Assembly (NCBI GenBank): GCA_030150505.1
Contig: JASLFS010000016.1
Coordinates: 1 to 48,710 of the forward strand
Direction: 5' to 3'
Length of the DNA stretch: 48,710 nucleotides
Source: Vitreoscilla sp.
GTDB taxonomy: Bacteria; Pseudomonadota; Gammaproteobacteria; Burkholderiales; Neisseriaceae
The notes under the pieces are model-generated. The model did not search any database and was not told the DNA's origin. It saw only the letters and a program-made list of their open reading frames with translations. Numbering within the stretch: the stretch's first letter is position 1; each line of letters starts with the position of its first letter. Below are positions 1 through 8,589 of the stretch, piece by piece. The position numbers and the translations under genes were made by a program.

Positions 1-595
1 ATTCTTGCATCCCAGGTAATGAAATTATATTGTGCAGATATTTTTGACATACCGCACTAAGTGGCAATTGATAACCAATAGCACGAAAAACGATAGGTGC
101 AAAAAATGCATCAGCAATGCTAAATTCTTTACCAGCTAAAAATGGCCCACCAAACTGCTCTAAACCCTGTTCCCAAAGTTGGTTTAAACGATTAATATCA
201 GCAGCTAATGCAGGATTTAACTCTGGCGTTTCAAATACACTTTTACAATTCATCGCGCATTGGCTACGCAAAGCCTGAAAACCAGAATGCATCTCAGCTG
301 TCGCACTTCTAGCCCAGCTACGGGCTGTTTTTGCCTCAGGCCAAGCATGTTTATACTGTTCTGCTATGTACTCACAAATAGCCAAAGAATCCCAAACAGT
401 AATCTTCTCTGCTGAATCCACCAAACAAGGAACCAAACCTGTAGGGGAAAATAATTTAAATTTGGAATGGCTACTGCCGCCATCAACAAAATTTTCTAAA
501 ACTTCCTCAAATGGAATACCCAATGTTTTAAGCAATATCCACGGGCGAAGTGACCAAGAGGAAAGGTTTTTATTGGCAATGTATAAAGTAAGCAT
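1..595 (-). CDS. Glutathione S-transferase family protein (3' end outside the window)
   Basis: Reading the minus strand from the ATG at 595 gives an open frame to the window edge (198 codons). It begins MLTLYIANKNLSSWSLRPW, the N-terminal thioredoxin-fold pattern of soluble GSTs with the catalytic-type Ser-Ser-Trp-Ser stretch. A later GLVPCL segment matches the cis-proline glutathione-binding loop, and a helical C-terminal domain follows (for example PFLAGKEFSIADAFFAPI). Known members conjugate or reduce small electrophiles with glutathione in the cytoplasm, but the substrate cannot be read from sequence. The C-terminus lies beyond base 1, so total length is unknown. It is transcribed divergently from the lipoprotein gene at 806. 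The GST assignment is firm; the subfamily (YfcF/YibF-like) is a guess. Confidence 0.85.
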   Translation of the reverse strand, partial: MLTLYIANKNLSSWSLRPWILLKTLGIPFEEVLENFVDGGSSHSKFKLFSPTGLVPCLVDSAEKITVWDSLAICEYIAEQYKHAWPEAKTARSWARSATAEMHSGFQALRSQCAMNCKSVFETPELNPALAADINRLNQLWEQGLEQFGGPFLAGKEFSIADAFFAPIVFRAIGYQLPLSAVCQKYLHNIISLPGMQE

Positions 596-805
596 CTGAA
601 TACCTTTGGGCTAAAGCTTAATATTAAAGCAATTTTCAACCAGCTGCGAAATATTTCAGCCATGAAGCACTTTATTCAAATTGCAATTAAAATTACATTA
701 GCATGTAAAATATTCTGCAGTATTCATCTTGCTAACAAAGCTTTCTTGCTAAAGTCATGCGACTCTGTTATTTATTCATATGAATATTATTTGGAGAGTC
801 ATGAA

Positions 806-1204
806 ATGACATTACGCCCTTTCACCTTATGCTTTATTTCTGTATTCATATTAAGCGCATGCTCCTCCTACGAACCGACTTATATCACCAGAAATGATTT
901 TTATAATACCCATGAGCGCAATAATGCTGGGCAACAATTAGTCGATTGCTTAAACCAAAATATTGCAAATTATCCAGATGTAAAAAAAGATATTGCCCAA
1001 GCAGCTCAAGATATTAATCAACAATGTGAAAATTTACGTGAAACAGCGTTTCAAACCATCTTGCAAGAACAAGTTACTCCTGGCGGACAAGCAATTAGCA
1101 GATCACAGGAACAACGAGTTAACCAAATGCGCCAACGCTTCAAAGAAACCACTGAAACCATGATTGAAAATAATATTAAAGCTGATAGAGTCATTAAATT
1201 GTAA
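806..1204 (+). CDS. Small hypothetical lipoprotein
   Basis: A 132-residue protein with a short hydrophobic signal ending in a lipobox (FILSAC, Cys at about residue 17), so it is probably lipid-anchored. I place the start at 806, where TTGGAGAG sits 7 nt upstream. The frame stays open back to 662, but that extension has no ribosome site and would bury the signal peptide. The mature part is Gln/Asn-rich and predicted helical, with two cysteines (CLNQN and CENL). I recognise no family. It precedes the flavin monooxygenase at 1257 by 52 nt on the same strand and could be co-transcribed. Its function is unknown. Confidence 0.7.
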   Translation: MTLRPFTLCFISVFILSACSSYEPTYITRNDFYNTHERNNAGQQLVDCLNQNIANYPDVKKDIAQAAQDINQQCENLRETAFQTILQEQVTPGGQAISRSQEQRVNQMRQRFKETTETMIENNIKADRVIKL

Positions 1205-1256
1205 TGATCATTCATCACTTAACTTAGTCATTATTGGTAACAAAAGGAAAACAACC

Positions 1257-2258
1257 ATGAAAATTCCTATTTCTTTCCTTGATCTCGTTCCTGTGGGAGA
1301 AGGACAAAGCATCCGCACTGCCATTGAGCAATCAGTACAAATGGCACAACAAGCGGAAGCTTGTGGATTTGCACGTTTTTGGCTAGCAGAACATCACAGC
1401 ATGCCTGCTATTGCCAGCGCAGCAACGTCTTTGCTCCTTTGTCACATTGGCAATCATACCCAACATATTCGCATCGGCGCGGGTGGAATCATGTTGCCAA
1501 ACCACTCTCCGCTGATTATTGCAGAACAATTTGGCACGTTAGAATCGTTGTTTCCCAATCGAATTGATTTAGGATTAGGTCGAGCACCTGGCAGTGACAT
1601 GCAAACAGCTGAAGCTTTACGCCGCTCATTTGAAGATTCAGAGCGCTTCCCTGATGATATTGTTGAACTACAAGAATATTTCCAACCCTATACCACGCAA
1701 AATACAGTTCAAGCAATCCCTGGGGTTGGTCTCAATATTCCACTGTGGATTTTAGGTTCTAGTTTATATGGTGCACAGCTAGCGGCTTATTTGGGTTTAC
1801 CTTATGCATTTGCATCACACTTTGCACCAAATATGCTTAAACAAGCTATTGAGGTGTACCGCCAAAACTTCCGTCCATCTGCTCAATTACAAAAGCCTTA
1901 TGTCAGCATCGCCGCTAATTTACTGTTAACTGAATCCATTGAAGAATCTCAATTTCAATTTACTTCTAAACTACAAAGTTTTGTTCACTTGCACCGCAAT
2001 AATCGTTTGCCGATTCCCAAGCCAACCAAAGAAATGGAAGCATTTTGGAATGAACAAGAAAAAACAACGGCAACTGCAGCATTAAGTTGTTCATTCGTTG
2101 GAACGGTTGATTCCATTACACCAGCACTGAATCATTTTTTACAAGAATTTCAACCAGATGAATTAATTGTTACCTGTGGCATTTATGACCAGCAAACGCG
2201 CTTACAAACATTGCAATTGGCCACTGAATTGCCACAGTTTTCATTCGAAAAATATTAA
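1257..2258 (+). CDS. LLM-class flavin-dependent monooxygenase (luciferase-like, MsnO8 type)
   Basis: A 333-residue member of the bacterial luciferase-like monooxygenase superfamily (F420- or FMN-dependent TIM barrel). Recognisable parts are the N-terminal SFLDLVPVGEG, the FARFWLAEHHSMP stretch with tandem histidines, IRIGAGGIMLPNHSPL, and PNRIDLGLGRAPGSD, all conserved in the YhbW/MsnO8 branch. I start at 1257, which has AAAAGGA upstream. The frame extends to 1164, but that would overlap the upstream lipoprotein and add residues unlike the family. Its 3' end overlaps the convergent gloB stop by 4 nt. Members use reduced flavin and oxygen; the substrate is not predictable. No flavin reductase gene is adjacent. 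Confidence 0.85.
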   Translation: MKIPISFLDLVPVGEGQSIRTAIEQSVQMAQQAEACGFARFWLAEHHSMPAIASAATSLLLCHIGNHTQHIRIGAGGIMLPNHSPLIIAEQFGTLESLFPNRIDLGLGRAPGSDMQTAEALRRSFEDSERFPDDIVELQEYFQPYTTQNTVQAIPGVGLNIPLWILGSSLYGAQLAAYLGLPYAFASHFAPNMLKQAIEVYRQNFRPSAQLQKPYVSIAANLLLTESIEESQFQFTSKLQSFVHLHRNNRLPIPKPTKEMEAFWNEQEKTTATAALSCSFVGTVDSITPALNHFLQEFQPDELIVTCGIYDQQTRLQTLQLATELPQFSFEKY

Positions 2259-3007
2259 AACCGATTTTTCCATTCTCGTAATGCAGCAAATACTTCTTCA
2301 TTACTTTTAGCTGCAAAGCCTTCATTCTCAACAGCCTGCCAAATAGCAGGTTGATTGATGCGGAAAAAAGGATTAATTGTTTTTTCATGCGCCAAAGTAA
2401 CAGGTAATGTTAAATGGCTATTTTGAGCTTTTTCTAAAGCATCAATAATGTTGTGATTATTCGGCTCCACAGCAGCTGCAAATTTTAAATTATTCGCAGT
2501 GTATTCATGTGCTGGATAAAATAACGTATTGTCTGGCAAGCTAGAAAATCTTAGGAAGCTTTGGTATAAATCCTCAATTGTCCCATCAAATACTCGCCCA
2601 CAGCCGGCGCTGAATACAGTATCACCACAAAAAATATGCAATGATGCCGTATCATTTAACAAATATGCTTGATGTGTTGCCGTATGTCCCGGAATATCCC
2701 AAACTTGAATGGATAAACCAAACATCTCAAATGCATCATTATCTTGATGATTTATATTGGCAAAACCCAAAGCTTTATGCCCTCTGATATTCACATCAGG
2801 ATAATGAGTTTTCAATGCTTTCACACCACCAATATGATCACCATGGTGATGAGTAATCCAAATTTCTTGCAATGTTAATTGATTCTTTTCAAGATGCTCA
2901 AGCACTGGTTGAGCATCGCCTGGATCCACAACAATCACGCTGTCTAAATGCTGTACAACCCAAATATAATTATCATCAAAAGCTTTTAATGGATAAATTA
3001 ATGCCAC
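2255..3007 (-). CDS. gloB: Hydroxyacylglutathione hydrolase (glyoxalase II)
   Basis: A 250-residue metallo-beta-lactamase-fold enzyme, the usual length for GloB. The binuclear metal site THHHGDHIGG is intact, later metal ligands appear in IPGHTATH and FCGDTVFSAGCGR, and the substrate-binding HEYTANNLKFA is typical. It hydrolyses S-D-lactoylglutathione to D-lactate and glutathione, the second step of methylglyoxal detoxification. The start is GTG at 3007, chosen because AAGGAG lies upstream and MALIYPLKAFDDNY fits the family N-terminus. It is last in a minus-strand series with recG, the glycerate kinase and the XAC2610-like gene. The 79-nt gap to the preceding gene may hold its own promoter. 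Confidence 0.93.
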   Translation of the reverse strand: MALIYPLKAFDDNYIWVVQHLDSVIVVDPGDAQPVLEHLEKNQLTLQEIWITHHHGDHIGGVKALKTHYPDVNIRGHKALGFANINHQDNDAFEMFGLSIQVWDIPGHTATHQAYLLNDTASLHIFCGDTVFSAGCGRVFDGTIEDLYQSFLRFSSLPDNTLFYPAHEYTANNLKFAAAVEPNNHNIIDALEKAQNSHLTLPVTLAHEKTINPFFRINQPAIWQAVENEGFAAKSNEEVFAALREWKNRF

Positions 3008-3086
3008 AGCTTACGCTCCTTTTTATTTTAGTTTTTATCTATTATTAATATGCAGATTTAGCCAAGCATCCCCTTAGCTAAATCAT

Positions 3087-4160
3087 TTAATAACAAGCCC
3101 CACTAACAACGTTGGCCATGGCGCTTTTCGTAATATTCTTTAATTCGCCTTGCTTACCGCCCACCATAGATATAAATTGACTTGAATTAGATTGAGAAAT
3201 CAAAATACCTGTGCGCTGAGCATCATCAATAATTGAGTAAGTCGTATTATGATGATGGAAACATAGCCTTTGCTGTTTCTCATCATAAGTAAATACAGCT
3301 GGTGATTTGGTCGCTAAGGATGGGTAGTTTTTTGCTAACCGTAAACTTTCAGATACATCATGTGTTTGATGTTCAGTCACGGCAATATCCAATTGACCAT
3401 TATTTAATTCAAAAAGATAAAGTGTTTTTAAAGTATCGCCATCTTTTAAATCAAATGCCAATGTTGGCTGGAAATTTTTATCTTCCAAGGCAACTAGTTT
3501 TGCTCGGCGAGTTCGTTTAATCATGGTTCCTGATGTATCAAACTCTTTGGTAATATCAATTTCATAAGCAAGCGTATTGTCTAATGCGATTTCAGATGTC
3601 TTCCATATTTTACGCTGATGATTTTCATCTATACGATAAGTTTCTAATAGATACTGGCAGCAGCCTATTTTGGTTGTCACATGTAAAACATTTTCATCTT
3701 CGTCATCTGCATAAAAACCACAATTTTTACGTGCGGTGTTCTTAAAACTTTTATCAAATGCATAGCGCCCCTGCTCCTTCTTAAAAAGCGCATAAGAAGG
3801 TCCACCGTAACAGGCATCTTGTCCATCCATAATGGCAAAATCTTTTAAGCCATCTCTATCAAAGTCGTCATAAACCAAAACACTGCCCAATCCACTGGGA
3901 AGATTCAAGATATTGGCTTCTAAAGCGCCATCATCAATGTCTAAATCTAAATGATTGGATTGCATTTCAATAATGGGTAAATTACTACTTTTTTCATACA
4001 CCCGAACCACGCCTGATTTTTTTGATTTATTCGTATCCTGGCTATCAACCACAATATCTGCTCGATATTGAGTTGAAAATTCCTCAAAGGGAATAATGAC
4101 ATCTTTGGCCATGCTTACTGCTGACAACAGCAAGCCCAAACACGCTATTACAGCTTTCAT
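3087..4160 (-). CDS. Secreted protein with an XAC2610-like calcium-loop domain
   Basis: A 357-residue protein with an N-terminal signal peptide (cleavage after about residue 18, VSMA|KD), so probably periplasmic. Residues around 95-130 read VYDDFDRDGLKDFAIMDG followed by a CYGGPSY segment. That is an Asp-rich calcium-binding-like loop plus a Cys/Tyr motif as in XAC2610-related proteins, and several cysteines follow (NCGFYAD, KIGCCQYLL). In Xanthomonas, XAC2610 is the periplasmic immunity partner of a secreted lysozyme-like effector. Whether this protein inhibits anything is inference, and no effector gene is adjacent. The start at 4160 has AGGAAAG upstream. It follows the glycerate kinase by 12 nt, so it is likely in that transcript. 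Confidence 0.6.
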   Translation of the reverse strand: MKAVIACLGLLLSAVSMAKDVIIPFEEFSTQYRADIVVDSQDTNKSKKSGVVRVYEKSSNLPIIEMQSNHLDLDIDDGALEANILNLPSGLGSVLVYDDFDRDGLKDFAIMDGQDACYGGPSYALFKKEQGRYAFDKSFKNTARKNCGFYADDEDENVLHVTTKIGCCQYLLETYRIDENHQRKIWKTSEIALDNTLAYEIDITKEFDTSGTMIKRTRRAKLVALEDKNFQPTLAFDLKDGDTLKTLYLFELNNGQLDIAVTEHQTHDVSESLRLAKNYPSLATKSPAVFTYDEKQQRLCFHHHNTTYSIIDDAQRTGILISQSNSSQFISMVGGKQGELKNITKSAMANVVSGACY

Positions 4161-4172
4161 GTACTTTCCTTT

Positions 4173-5453
4173 TTAAGCAACGATTAAGATTGCTCGGTAA
4201 TCATTGATATTTGTTTTTGTTGGTCCCGTTGTTATTAACTGAGAGAATTTTGCAAAACAAGTATAAGCTTGATGATTTTTTAAGTGCTGTTTTATATCAA
4301 TCTGTAAATCTTTTATTTTCCGAAATGTTTCCGGCGTTATCCATGCTCCAGCATTATCTTCACTACCGTCAATTCCATCTGTATCTGCTGCTAAAGCATA
4401 AATATTATCTTCTGCCGACAATTCTGTTAATAATGCCAGTAAAAACTCACTATTACGACCACCTTTACCTTCATTAGATGACGATAAGCTTACTGTGGTT
4501 TCTCCACCTGATAGCAATAACATAGGTCGATTATTTTGTTGAACTTGTTTCTTAAAGTGTTTTGCTATTCCAGCAAACACTTTGGCAACTTCGGCAGACT
4601 CACCACTAATTTGATCGCCCAAATAAACTACATCTATATCTTGCTGCTTAGCATGTTGAATGGCACTTTTAAAAGCCAAATCAGGCGTAATAATGACCTT
4701 TGCTTGGCTATTATTAAGCTGTTTTGGTGTTTCATCGTTTTCAGAAATCTTTTGAGTAATCAATTTTTGCACTGATTCAGGTAACTTAATTTGATAGTCG
4801 TGAATAATACTTAGCACATCTTTCCAAGTACTCGAATCAGCTACCGTTGGCCCTGAGCCAATGCTGCTTAAATCATTACCGACCACATCTGAAATCGCCA
4901 AAGTTAAGACTGATGCAGGATAAGCTGCTTTGGCTAATCGACCACCTTTAATCGCTGAAAAATGCTTTCTAACGATGTTCATTTTCTCAATTGGTGCACC
5001 GCTATTGAGTAAAGCAACATTGATGGCTTGTTTATCAGCTAAAGCCAATCCTTCAATTGGCAGTGACATTAATGCAGATCCACCACCTGAAATCAATGCA
5101 ATCACCAAATCATTCTGATTTAAATCACTAACCATTTCTAAAATACGTTTTGCAGCTTGCTGTCCTTGATGATCAGGAACAGGATGAGATGCTTCAATAA
5201 CCTCAATCCACTGAGTTGGCACTGCATGCTGGTAACGAGTAATGACCAGACCAGATAATGGAACATCATCATATGGCCAAACATTTTCTAGTTCGTGTGC
5301 CATGCTGGCTGCTGCCTTACCTGCACCAATAACAATCACTCGTCCTTGTGGTTTTTCTGTAGGCAAATACGGTAGGATTTTTCCTGTGGGTAAGGCTGCC
5401 TGTAAAGTGATTTGAAAATTTTGTATGATAAAATTTAAGTGTTCGTTATTCAT
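4173..5453 (-). CDS. gckA: Glycerate 2-kinase / MOFRL-domain protein (GckA/TtuD family)
   Basis: A 426-residue protein of the DUF4147 + MOFRL architecture. The N-terminal half has the glycine-rich VIVIGAGKAAASMAHELE and LISGGGSALMSLP motifs and NIVRKHFSAIKGGRLA. The C-terminal MOFRL part has LLLSGGETTVSL, GGRNSEFLLALL and AADTDGIDGSEDNAGA. Family members phosphorylate D-glycerate to 2-phosphoglycerate (older annotations call them hydroxypyruvate reductases) and feed glyoxylate or tartronate carbon into glycolysis. The frame is open to 5504 inside recG. I choose ATG 5453 because family members begin near this point and it follows the recG stop by 14 nt. The ribosome site is weak (ATGGA), so translational coupling to recG is plausible. 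Confidence 0.88.
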   Translation of the reverse strand: MNNEHLNFIIQNFQITLQAALPTGKILPYLPTEKPQGRVIVIGAGKAAASMAHELENVWPYDDVPLSGLVITRYQHAVPTQWIEVIEASHPVPDHQGQQAAKRILEMVSDLNQNDLVIALISGGGSALMSLPIEGLALADKQAINVALLNSGAPIEKMNIVRKHFSAIKGGRLAKAAYPASVLTLAISDVVGNDLSSIGSGPTVADSSTWKDVLSIIHDYQIKLPESVQKLITQKISENDETPKQLNNSQAKVIITPDLAFKSAIQHAKQQDIDVVYLGDQISGESAEVAKVFAGIAKHFKKQVQQNNRPMLLLSGGETTVSLSSSNEGKGGRNSEFLLALLTELSAEDNIYALAADTDGIDGSEDNAGAWITPETFRKIKDLQIDIKQHLKNHQAYTCFAKFSQLITTGPTKTNINDYRAILIVA

Positions 5454-5467
5454 GCGTTTAATCCATT

Positions 5468-7507
5468 TTAAACTGCTAAATATTCTGCTCGGCTTGCTAA
5501 CCAACGTTCTAAATGCTTATCTGCTACGTCTGGATATTGATTTAATAAAATGGGCGCCCAGTTTCTAGCCTGCTCTAACAACTCCAAATCTTCTTCTAAA
5601 TTAGCAAAACGCAACATTGGCGCCCCACTTTGCTTGGCTCCTAAAAACTCACCGGGGCCACGAATATTTAAATCTTCTCTGGCTATTTCAAAACCATCGG
5701 TGTGTTCATAAATAACTTTTAATCTGGCTTTGGCCAATTGACCCAATGGCTCTGAAAAAAGCAAAACACAAACGCTGGCAGCGCTTCCTCTTCCCACTCG
5801 CCCACGCAGCTGGTGTAATTGTGATAATCCCATTCGCTCTGCATGCTCAATAACCATTAAGCTAGCATTAGGCACATCAACCCCAACCTCAATAACCGTT
5901 GTTGCCACCAGAATATCCAAATCGCCAGCTTTAAATGCGGCCATAACTTCAGCTTTTTCCGCAGCTTTCATGCGCCCATGAACCAAACCAATTTTGAATT
6001 CTGGTAAGGCATATTGCAATTGCTCTTGCGTATCAACGGCTGTTTGCAATTGTAACGTTTCACTTTCTTCAATTAATGGACACACCCAATAAGCTTGTTG
6101 CCCTTTTAGGCATTCATTACGAACATAACCTTCAACTTCTTCTCTTCGAGTATTATTAATTAATTTAGTTTTAATGGGTGTTCGATTGGGTGGTAACTCA
6201 TCAATAACTGAAACATCTAAATCTGCAAAAAAACTCATGGCTAAAGTACGAGGAATTGGCGTGGCTGACATCATTAATTGATGAACATCCGAACCCTTAT
6301 TTTTTAATGCCAAGCGTTGACCAACGCCAAAACGATGTTGCTCATCCACAATCACTAAACCAAGATTAAAAAACGCCACATCATCTTGAAACAATGCATG
6401 AGTGCCAATGGCAATCGCTACTTCATTTTGTATTAATTTTTCTTTTGCTTCCCGCCTTGCTTTTTTACCTAGGCTGCCTGAAAGCCAAGCGATTTCTAAA
6501 CCTAATGGCTCAAACCATTCTTGAAATTTTAAATAATGTTGTTCCGCTAAAATTTCCGTGGGCGCCATAACTGCCACTTGCACACCAGCCTCAATGGCTG
6601 TTAAGGCAGCCAATGCAGAAACAATTGTTTTGCCACTACCGACATCACCTTGTAACAATCGATGCATGGGATGATTTTTTCGCATGTCTTCATAAATCTC
6701 TCCAAGCACTTTATCTTGTGCACTGGTGAGCTGAAAACTTAATCTGGAAATTAAATCATTACTCAACTTTCCATTACCCAATAGCGCTTGAGCTTGCCCT
6801 TGTTCACGTTGATTACGAGACAATTTCATTGATAACTGCTGAGCCAGCAATTCATCAAACTTCAAACGCTGCCATGCAGGAAAAGATTGGTTTTGTAATT
6901 GATTGATGGAAATATCGGGAGTTGGATTGTGTAAAATTTGTAAACTATTTTCTAAGCTACACAAACCCAATTGCTCTATTAATGAATTGGGCAAGATTTC
7001 TGTTAAATCTGTTTTCTTTAGAGCAGTTGCTGTGATTCGACGCAATGTCGGTTGATTTAAACCATTAACGGTAGAATAGATAGGTGTTAAATGTTCTGCC
7101 AAGGCAGTACTAGAAGCACTTTTGATTTTAGGATGAATCATCTCATCACCAAAATAACCATGCTTCACCTCGCCCAACGCCCTGACTTTCTCGCCCTCTG
7201 CTAATTGTTTTTGTTGGCTGGGATAAAAATGTAAAAAGCGTAGAACCAAACGATGTCCCGCTTCGTCTTCTATTTTGGCAACCAATTGCTTTCTTGGTCG
7301 AAACTGCACCTCTTGCGCAACAACAGTTCCTTCAACCAAAACACTTTCACCGATTGGAGCATCCATAATCGGTGTAATATGTGTCTCGTCTTCATAGCGC
7401 AGTGGCAAATGCAAAACCACATCCCAAAGCGACCGCAATCCCAATTTTTCCAATTTTTTTTGGCTAGCTTCGGTTAATGATAATTGCTCTAACAATTTAG
7501 CATCCAT
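5468..7507 (-). CDS. recG: ATP-dependent DNA helicase RecG
   Basis: About 679 residues, the normal RecG size. In order: an N-terminal helical segment, a wedge/OB domain (about 50-150), then the SF2 motor with Walker A GDVGSGKT, DEQH (motif II), SATPIPRT (motif III), VGVDVPNASLMVIEHAERMG, and QLRGRVGRG (motif VI). The C-terminal TRG-like segment has DLNIRGPGEFLG. RecG reverses stalled replication forks and branch-migrates recombination intermediates. The frame starts with TTG at 7513, but an ATG two codons later (7507) is the more likely start; neither has a strong ribosome site. It is divergent from prmB and heads the minus-strand series with gckA. It carries an internal DNA uptake sequence at 6471. 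Confidence 0.96.
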   Translation of the reverse strand: MDAKLLEQLSLTEASQKKLEKLGLRSLWDVVLHLPLRYEDETHITPIMDAPIGESVLVEGTVVAQEVQFRPRKQLVAKIEDEAGHRLVLRFLHFYPSQQKQLAEGEKVRALGEVKHGYFGDEMIHPKIKSASSTALAEHLTPIYSTVNGLNQPTLRRITATALKKTDLTEILPNSLIEQLGLCSLENSLQILHNPTPDISINQLQNQSFPAWQRLKFDELLAQQLSMKLSRNQREQGQAQALLGNGKLSNDLISRLSFQLTSAQDKVLGEIYEDMRKNHPMHRLLQGDVGSGKTIVSALAALTAIEAGVQVAVMAPTEILAEQHYLKFQEWFEPLGLEIAWLSGSLGKKARREAKEKLIQNEVAIAIGTHALFQDDVAFFNLGLVIVDEQHRFGVGQRLALKNKGSDVHQLMMSATPIPRTLAMSFFADLDVSVIDELPPNRTPIKTKLINNTRREEVEGYVRNECLKGQQAYWVCPLIEESETLQLQTAVDTQEQLQYALPEFKIGLVHGRMKAAEKAEVMAAFKAGDLDILVATTVIEVGVDVPNASLMVIEHAERMGLSQLHQLRGRVGRGSAASVCVLLFSEPLGQLAKARLKVIYEHTDGFEIAREDLNIRGPGEFLGAKQSGAPMLRFANLEEDLELLEQARNWAPILLNQYPDVADKHLERWLASRAEYLAV
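6471..6482 (+). repeat. DNA uptake sequence, exact AGGCTGCCTGAA
   Basis: Exact 12-mer AGGCTGCCTGAA, lying inside recG. The same word recurs at 34328 (+) and 24031 (-). Neisseriaceae use short dispersed words of this kind as recognition tags for natural transformation, and this spelling is the one I know as the AG-simDUS dialect. Confidence 0.8.
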
Positions 7508-7589
7508 ACTCAAAATAATTCTTTTTACTTTATTACATTATGCTTTATTGTAACCCATGAAAACATATTATGCGTCAATGTTGTCAGTT

Positions 7590-7595
7590 ATAATA
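7590..7595 (+). promoter_or_regulatory. Candidate -10 box for prmB
   Basis: A perfect TATAAT 30 nt before the prmB ATG, in the divergent recG/prmB spacer. No good -35 is visible at the right distance, so the assignment rests on the -10 alone. AGGA at 7617 serves as the ribosome site. Confidence 0.4.
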
Positions 7596-7624
7596 AAGCA
7601 TTCATTCGCAACATTAGGATAAAT

Positions 7625-8527
7625 ATGTACACGCCCGCAGCAACTCAATATCTACAAACCGTTCGTGATGTTTGGCGCTATGCTTTAACCCGCTTCCAAG
7701 AAGCTGAATTGAGTTTTGGCCATGGCAGTGAAAATGCAGAAGATGAAGCCGCTTATTTGGTTTTAACAACCTTGGGTTTGGATTTGAATAACATCAATCC
7801 ATTCTTAGAAGCCAAATTATTACCACAAGAATTGCAACAATTATGCGCTTTAATTGATTTGCGCGTGGAAGAGCGAATCCCTGCCGCTTACTTAACCAAT
7901 CAAGCATTTCAAGGAGATTACGAGTTTTATGTTGATGAGCGAGTACAAATTCCACGCTCATTCATCTTTGAGGTTTTTGAAGAAGCATTGACGCCATGGA
8001 TTCCTTACCCTGAACTCATTCATCGCGCTTTAGATTTGGGAACAGGATCAGGTAGTTTGGCTATTCAAATTGCTGATTACTACCCAACCGCTGAAGTTGA
8101 CGCAGTTGATATTAGCATTGACGCTTTAGAAGTAGCAGCAATGAATATTGAAGATTATGATTTAGAAGATCGCATTCATTTGATTCATACTGATTTATTT
8201 GATGGCATTGATGAAACATACGATTTAATCGTTGCTAATCCACCGTATTTAAATGAAGAAACACTCAACATGCTGCCTGAAGAATATGGCTACGAGCCAA
8301 TTCAAGCCTTAAATGCGGGCCATGATAGCCTATTTTACATCACTCAAATCATCCAAGCGTCTGCTAAATATTTAAATGAGCAAGGTGTTTTAGTTATGGA
8401 TATTGGTCATCATCAAGCAGCTTTGTGCCAGCACTTCCCTGAACTAACATTCAACTGGTTACCAACATCTAGCGGAGATAGTTTTGTATTTGCGATTACT
8501 CGTGAAGCATTATTGGGCCAAGACTAA
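7625..8527 (+). CDS. prmB: 50S ribosomal protein L3 glutamine N5-methyltransferase
   Basis: A 300-residue class I methyltransferase of the HemK/PrmB group. The helical N-terminal domain (about 1-110) contains RVEERIPAAYLTNQAFQ. The SAM domain has DLGTGSGSLAIQIADYYP (motif I), the acidic DAVDIS after strand 2, and the NPPY signature in VANPPYLNEE that holds the target glutamine. The N-terminal sequence and length fit PrmB (L3 modification) rather than PrmC (release factors). The start ATG at 7625 is preceded by AGGA. It stands alone on the plus strand, divergent from recG, and ends at a bidirectional terminator shared with glpK. Confidence 0.93.
   Translation: MYTPAATQYLQTVRDVWRYALTRFQEAELSFGHGSENAEDEAAYLVLTTLGLDLNNINPFLEAKLLPQELQQLCALIDLRVEERIPAAYLTNQAFQGDYEFYVDERVQIPRSFIFEVFEEALTPWIPYPELIHRALDLGTGSGSLAIQIADYYPTAEVDAVDISIDALEVAAMNIEDYDLEDRIHLIHTDLFDGIDETYDLIVANPPYLNEETLNMLPEEYGYEPIQALNAGHDSLFYITQIIQASAKYLNEQGVLVMDIGHHQAALCQHFPELTFNWLPTSSGDSFVFAITREALLGQD
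8270..8281 (+). repeat. Uptake-sequence-like word, one mismatch
   Basis: ATGCTGCCTGAA differs from AGGCTGCCTGAA at position 2. It lies inside prmB and may be chance or a degraded uptake sequence. Confidence 0.35.
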
Positions 8528-8544
8528 ACCCAAACAAAACTAAA

Positions 8545-8572
8545 AAAGGTAGCATGCTATTTGCTACCTTTT
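8545..8572. terminator. Bidirectional intrinsic terminator (prmB / glpK)
   Basis: Inverted repeat AAAGGTAGCA / TGCTACCTTT with a short loop, A-rich on one flank and T-rich on the other, located between the convergent prmB and glpK stops. It can act for both strands. Confidence 0.8.
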
Positions 8573-8589
8573 AATCTACTTTTTATTTT

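Noticed and set aside
662..805. N-terminal extension of the first lipoprotein gene
   Set aside because: It would put 48 residues before the signal peptide, and no ribosome site precedes 662. The site at 791-798 fits the ATG at 806.
4211..4775. Plus-strand open frames opposite the glycerate kinase gene
   Set aside because: They lie wholly inside a well-supported gene, with no ribosome sites, and their hydrophobic, Leu/Tyr-rich composition is typical of antisense reading of AT-rich DNA.
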